Below the pieces are notes generated by a model. It made no database searches, was not told where the DNA came from, and was given only the letters and a program-made list of their open reading frames with translations. From Desulfovibrionaceae bacterium (lineage in GTDB: Bacteria > Pseudomonadota > Gammaproteobacteria > Burkholderiales > Burkholderiaceae_C), in NCBI GenBank assembly GCA_009778355.1, contig WRJY01000222.1:1-7678 (forward strand): 7,678 bases of DNA. Direction: 5' to 3'. Within the stretch, counting starts at the first letter, position 1. Every line of letters begins with the position of its first letter. Below, piece by piece: positions 5,581 to 7,678 of this stretch. The translations under genes and the position numbers were made by a program.

Positions 5581-5625
5581 GCGTCCCATCGACGGTCGCT
5601 GTCACGCGCCGCGGCATTCGCATAA

Positions 5626-5631
5626 AAGGAG
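5626..5631 (+). promoter_or_regulatory. Ribosome-binding site of the ligase gene (long spacing)
   Basis: AAGGAG is followed by 12 bases, including a run of six C, before the ATG at 5644. The spacing is longer than usual, but no alternative start lies between, and the protein begins where the family normally does. Confidence 0.55.
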
Positions 5632-5643
5632 ACACCGCCCCCC

Positions 5644-7581
5644 ATGGCAACCCACTTTCCCGGCCTGATGCGCAAGCACGCCAGCGAGCGGCCGGGCGAT
5701 CCGGCGCTGCGCGAGAAGGAATACGGCATCTGGCAGACTTGGAGCTGGCAGCGCGCCGAGCAGGAAACGCGCTGGCTGGCCGCCGGCCTGGCGGCGCTGG
5801 GCTTCGCGCAGGGGCAGAATCTGGCGCTGGCGGGCGACAACCGGCCCTACCTGTATCTGATGTTCGTTGCCGCGCAGTCGCTTGGCGGCGTGCCGGTGCC
5901 GATGTACCAGGACGCGGTGGCCGCCGAGATGGCTTTCGTGGTGCAGGACGCGCAGGTGCGCTTCGTTTTTGCCGAGGATCAGGAGCAGGTTGACAAGATA
6001 CTGGAGTTGCGCGCGTCCGAGCCGGGCCTGCTGACGCACATCATCTACGACGACGCGCGTGGGATGCGCAACTACACCCACGCGGGGCTTATCAGCGTCG
6101 AGGAACTGATGGCGCTGGGCCGCCAGCACGAGCAGCAGCACCCGCAACTGCTGACCGATGCCGTTGCCGCCGTGCAACCGCTGGATGTGGCCGTGATTTT
6201 GTACACCTCCGGCACCACGGGCCGGCCCAAGGGCGTGTGCCAGACGCACGCCAGCTTCATCGGCGCGGCCGAGGGCGGCGTGCGCATCGACGCGCTCGGC
6301 AGCCGGGACAACGTGCTGTCGTACCTGCCGCCGGCCTGGGTGGGCGACTTTCTGTTTTCGATGGCGCAGTGGCTGGTGGCGGGCTTCACCATCAATTGCC
6401 CCGAATCGGGCGACACCATCGGCATCGACATGCGCGAGATCGGGCCGACCTATTACTTTGCCCCGCCGCGCGTGTTCGAGGGCATGTTGACCGCAGTGTC
6501 GATCCGCATGGAGGACGCGGCCCGCGTCAAACAGTGGATGCACCGCAAGTTCATGGACGTGGCGCGCCGCGCGGGCGCCGACATCCTGGACGGCAAGCCA
6601 GTGCCCTGGCGCCAGCGGCTGATGTACGGCCTGGGCCATCTGCTGGTCTACGGGCCGCTGAAGAACGCCATGGGTCTGTCGCGCATCCGCGTGGCCTACA
6701 CGGCGGGCGCGGCCATCGGGCCGGATTTGTTTCGTTTCTTCCGCTCGATCGGGGTCAACCTGAAGCAGCTCTACGGCCAGACCGAGACTTGCGCCTACGT
6801 CTGCATTCAGCACAACGGCCACGTCAAGCTCAACAGCGTGGGGCAGGCGGCGCCGGGCATCGAGCTGAAGATCGGCGACAGCGGCGAGGTGCTGGTCAAG
6901 GGCGTGTCGGTGTTCAAGGAGTACTACAGACGCCCCGACGCCACCGCCGAGGTGATCGACGCCGAGGGCTACTTTCACACCGGCGACGCCGGCGTGCTGG
7001 ACCACGACGGACACCTGCGCATCATCGACCGTGCCAGGGACGTGGGCAAACTGGCCAGCGGCGCCATGTTCGCGCCCAACTACATCGAGAACAAGCTCAA
7101 GTTCTTCCCGCAGATCAAGGAGGCGGTGTGCTTCGGCCATGAGCGCGACAAGGTCTGCGCCTTCATCAACATCGACTTCGAGGCCGTGGGCAACTGGGCC
7201 GAGCGCCAGGGCCTGCCCTACGCCGGCTACGTCGATCTGGCCTGCAAGAGCGAAGTGCTGAAGATGGTGGCCGAATGCGTCGAAAAAGTGAACGCCGATC
7301 TGGCCGCCGAGGAAGGCATGGAGGACACGCAGATCGCGCGCTTTCTGGTGCTGCACAAGGAGCTGGACCCCGACGACGACGAACTGACGCGCACGCGCAA
7401 GGTGCGGCGCGGCTTCATCGCCGAGAAGTACGGCGTGCTGATCGAGGCGCTCTACGCCGGCCTGGCCGAGCAGTTCATCGAGACCGCGGTCAAGTTCGAG
7501 GACGGGCGCGCCGGCAAGGTCAGCGCCACGCTGAAGATCATGGACGCCAAGACCTTCGCGCCCGTGAGGAGCGCCGCATGA
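5644..7581 (+). CDS. AMP-dependent acyl-CoA ligase (long-chain acyl-CoA synthetase-like)
   Basis: 645 residues, full length for the long-chain acyl-CoA synthetase branch of the ANL superfamily. It would activate a carboxylic acid with ATP to an acyl-adenylate and transfer it to CoA, in the cytoplasm. Motifs in order: phosphate-binding loop YTSGTTGRPKG (187-197), YGQTET (377-382), YFHTGD (443-448), the domain hinge DRARDVGK starting at D462, and the C-terminal lysine region TRTRKVRR with K586 as the probable catalytic lysine. The hinge-following segment GKLASGAMFAPNYIENKLKF is a variant I associate with ligases located beside branched-chain-amino-acid-type ABC transporters. The substrate cannot be read from the sequence; a fatty or aromatic acid is likely. 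It overlaps the next gene by ATGA and lies downstream of the Crp-type operator. Confidence 0.92.
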   Translation: MATHFPGLMRKHASERPGDPALREKEYGIWQTWSWQRAEQETRWLAAGLAALGFAQGQNLALAGDNRPYLYLMFVAAQSLGGVPVPMYQDAVAAEMAFVVQDAQVRFVFAEDQEQVDKILELRASEPGLLTHIIYDDARGMRNYTHAGLISVEELMALGRQHEQQHPQLLTDAVAAVQPLDVAVILYTSGTTGRPKGVCQTHASFIGAAEGGVRIDALGSRDNVLSYLPPAWVGDFLFSMAQWLVAGFTINCPESGDTIGIDMREIGPTYYFAPPRVFEGMLTAVSIRMEDAARVKQWMHRKFMDVARRAGADILDGKPVPWRQRLMYGLGHLLVYGPLKNAMGLSRIRVAYTAGAAIGPDLFRFFRSIGVNLKQLYGQTETCAYVCIQHNGHVKLNSVGQAAPGIELKIGDSGEVLVKGVSVFKEYYRRPDATAEVIDAEGYFHTGDAGVLDHDGHLRIIDRARDVGKLASGAMFAPNYIENKLKFFPQIKEAVCFGHERDKVCAFINIDFEAVGNWAERQGLPYAGYVDLACKSEVLKMVAECVEKVNADLAAEEGMEDTQIARFLVLHKELDPDDDELTRTRKVRRGFIAEKYGVLIEALYAGLAEQFIETAVKFEDGRAGKVSATLKIMDAKTFAPVRSAA

Positions 7582-7678
7582 GCCTTGACCGCAAGAGCGG
7601 CGGCGTCATTCTCGACGTGCGCAACATCTCCCTGAGTTTCGGTGGCGTGAGGGCGCTGACCGACATCTCCTTTGACGT
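7578..7678 (+). CDS. ABC transporter ATP-binding protein, LivG-type (5' part only)
   Basis: The first 33 codons are present before the window ends. The stretch ILDVRNISLSFGGVRALTDISFD is the characteristic first beta-strand region of LivG-type ATPases, which power uptake of branched-chain amino acids and, in many Burkholderiales clusters, of organic acids. The Walker A motif is not reached. The start overlaps the ligase stop as ATGA, and GAGGAG (7566-7571) lies six bases upstream, so the two genes are translationally coupled in one operon. Permease and periplasmic-binding genes are expected further right, which is inference. Confidence 0.85.
   Translation, partial: MSLDRKSGGVILDVRNISLSFGGVRALTDISFD

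Noticed and set aside
5602..7356. 584-codon minus-strand open frame opposite the ligase gene
   Set aside because: Antisense shadow of a strongly recognisable acyl-CoA ligase with all its motifs in order. Such shadows are common in GC-rich genes.

Overview
GC-rich proteobacterial DNA. The protein sequences and gene order (a Crp/Fnr regulator divergent from an AMP-dependent acyl-CoA ligase that is coupled to a branched-chain-amino-acid-type ABC ATPase) look like Burkholderiales, probably Comamonadaceae. That placement rests on family recognition, not on a database search.

Layout. (1) 1-1304 is a graveyard of mobile and repeated DNA with no intact gene. It holds two decayed 5' ends of IS5-family transposases on the minus strand (51-301 and about 817-863), a 321-bp composite repeat made of two 136-bp units between 21-bp inverted ends (357-677), a 100-bp imperfect palindrome (922-1021), one copy of a 29-bp IS-end-like sequence (1022-1050), and a diverged third relative of the 136-bp unit (about 1112-1217) that forms the leader of the next gene. 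(2) 1305-4664 encodes an acidic, Gly/Ala-rich 1119-residue protein with 32 tandem repeats of about 29 residues, each with one RTX-like glycine/aspartate turn, and a C-terminal region resembling type I secretion substrates. A second copy of the 29-bp sequence lies just downstream (4752-4780), so the gene sits between direct repeats. (3) 4794-5504 (minus) is a Crp/Fnr-family regulator. (4) The 139-bp divergent intergenic region has a perfect CRP-type inverted repeat (5537-5552). It is placed where an activator of the rightward operon would bind. (5) 5644-7581 is a full-length acyl-CoA ligase. It overlaps by 4 bp a LivG-type ABC ATPase gene (7578 onward) that runs off the window.

How it works together. 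The right third reads as a conserved metabolic module: a regulator, a CoA ligase that activates a carboxylic acid, and a transporter that probably imports that acid or a related compound. The middle gene is an accessory, repeat-expanded and probably secreted protein inserted between an IS-rich zone and this module. It is the most unusual item here. Its repeats alternate between turns that keep the RTX calcium-ligand aspartate and turns that replace it with asparagine. The DNA repeats with a strict 174-bp (late) or 171-bp (early) period, which indicates growth by duplication of two-turn units.
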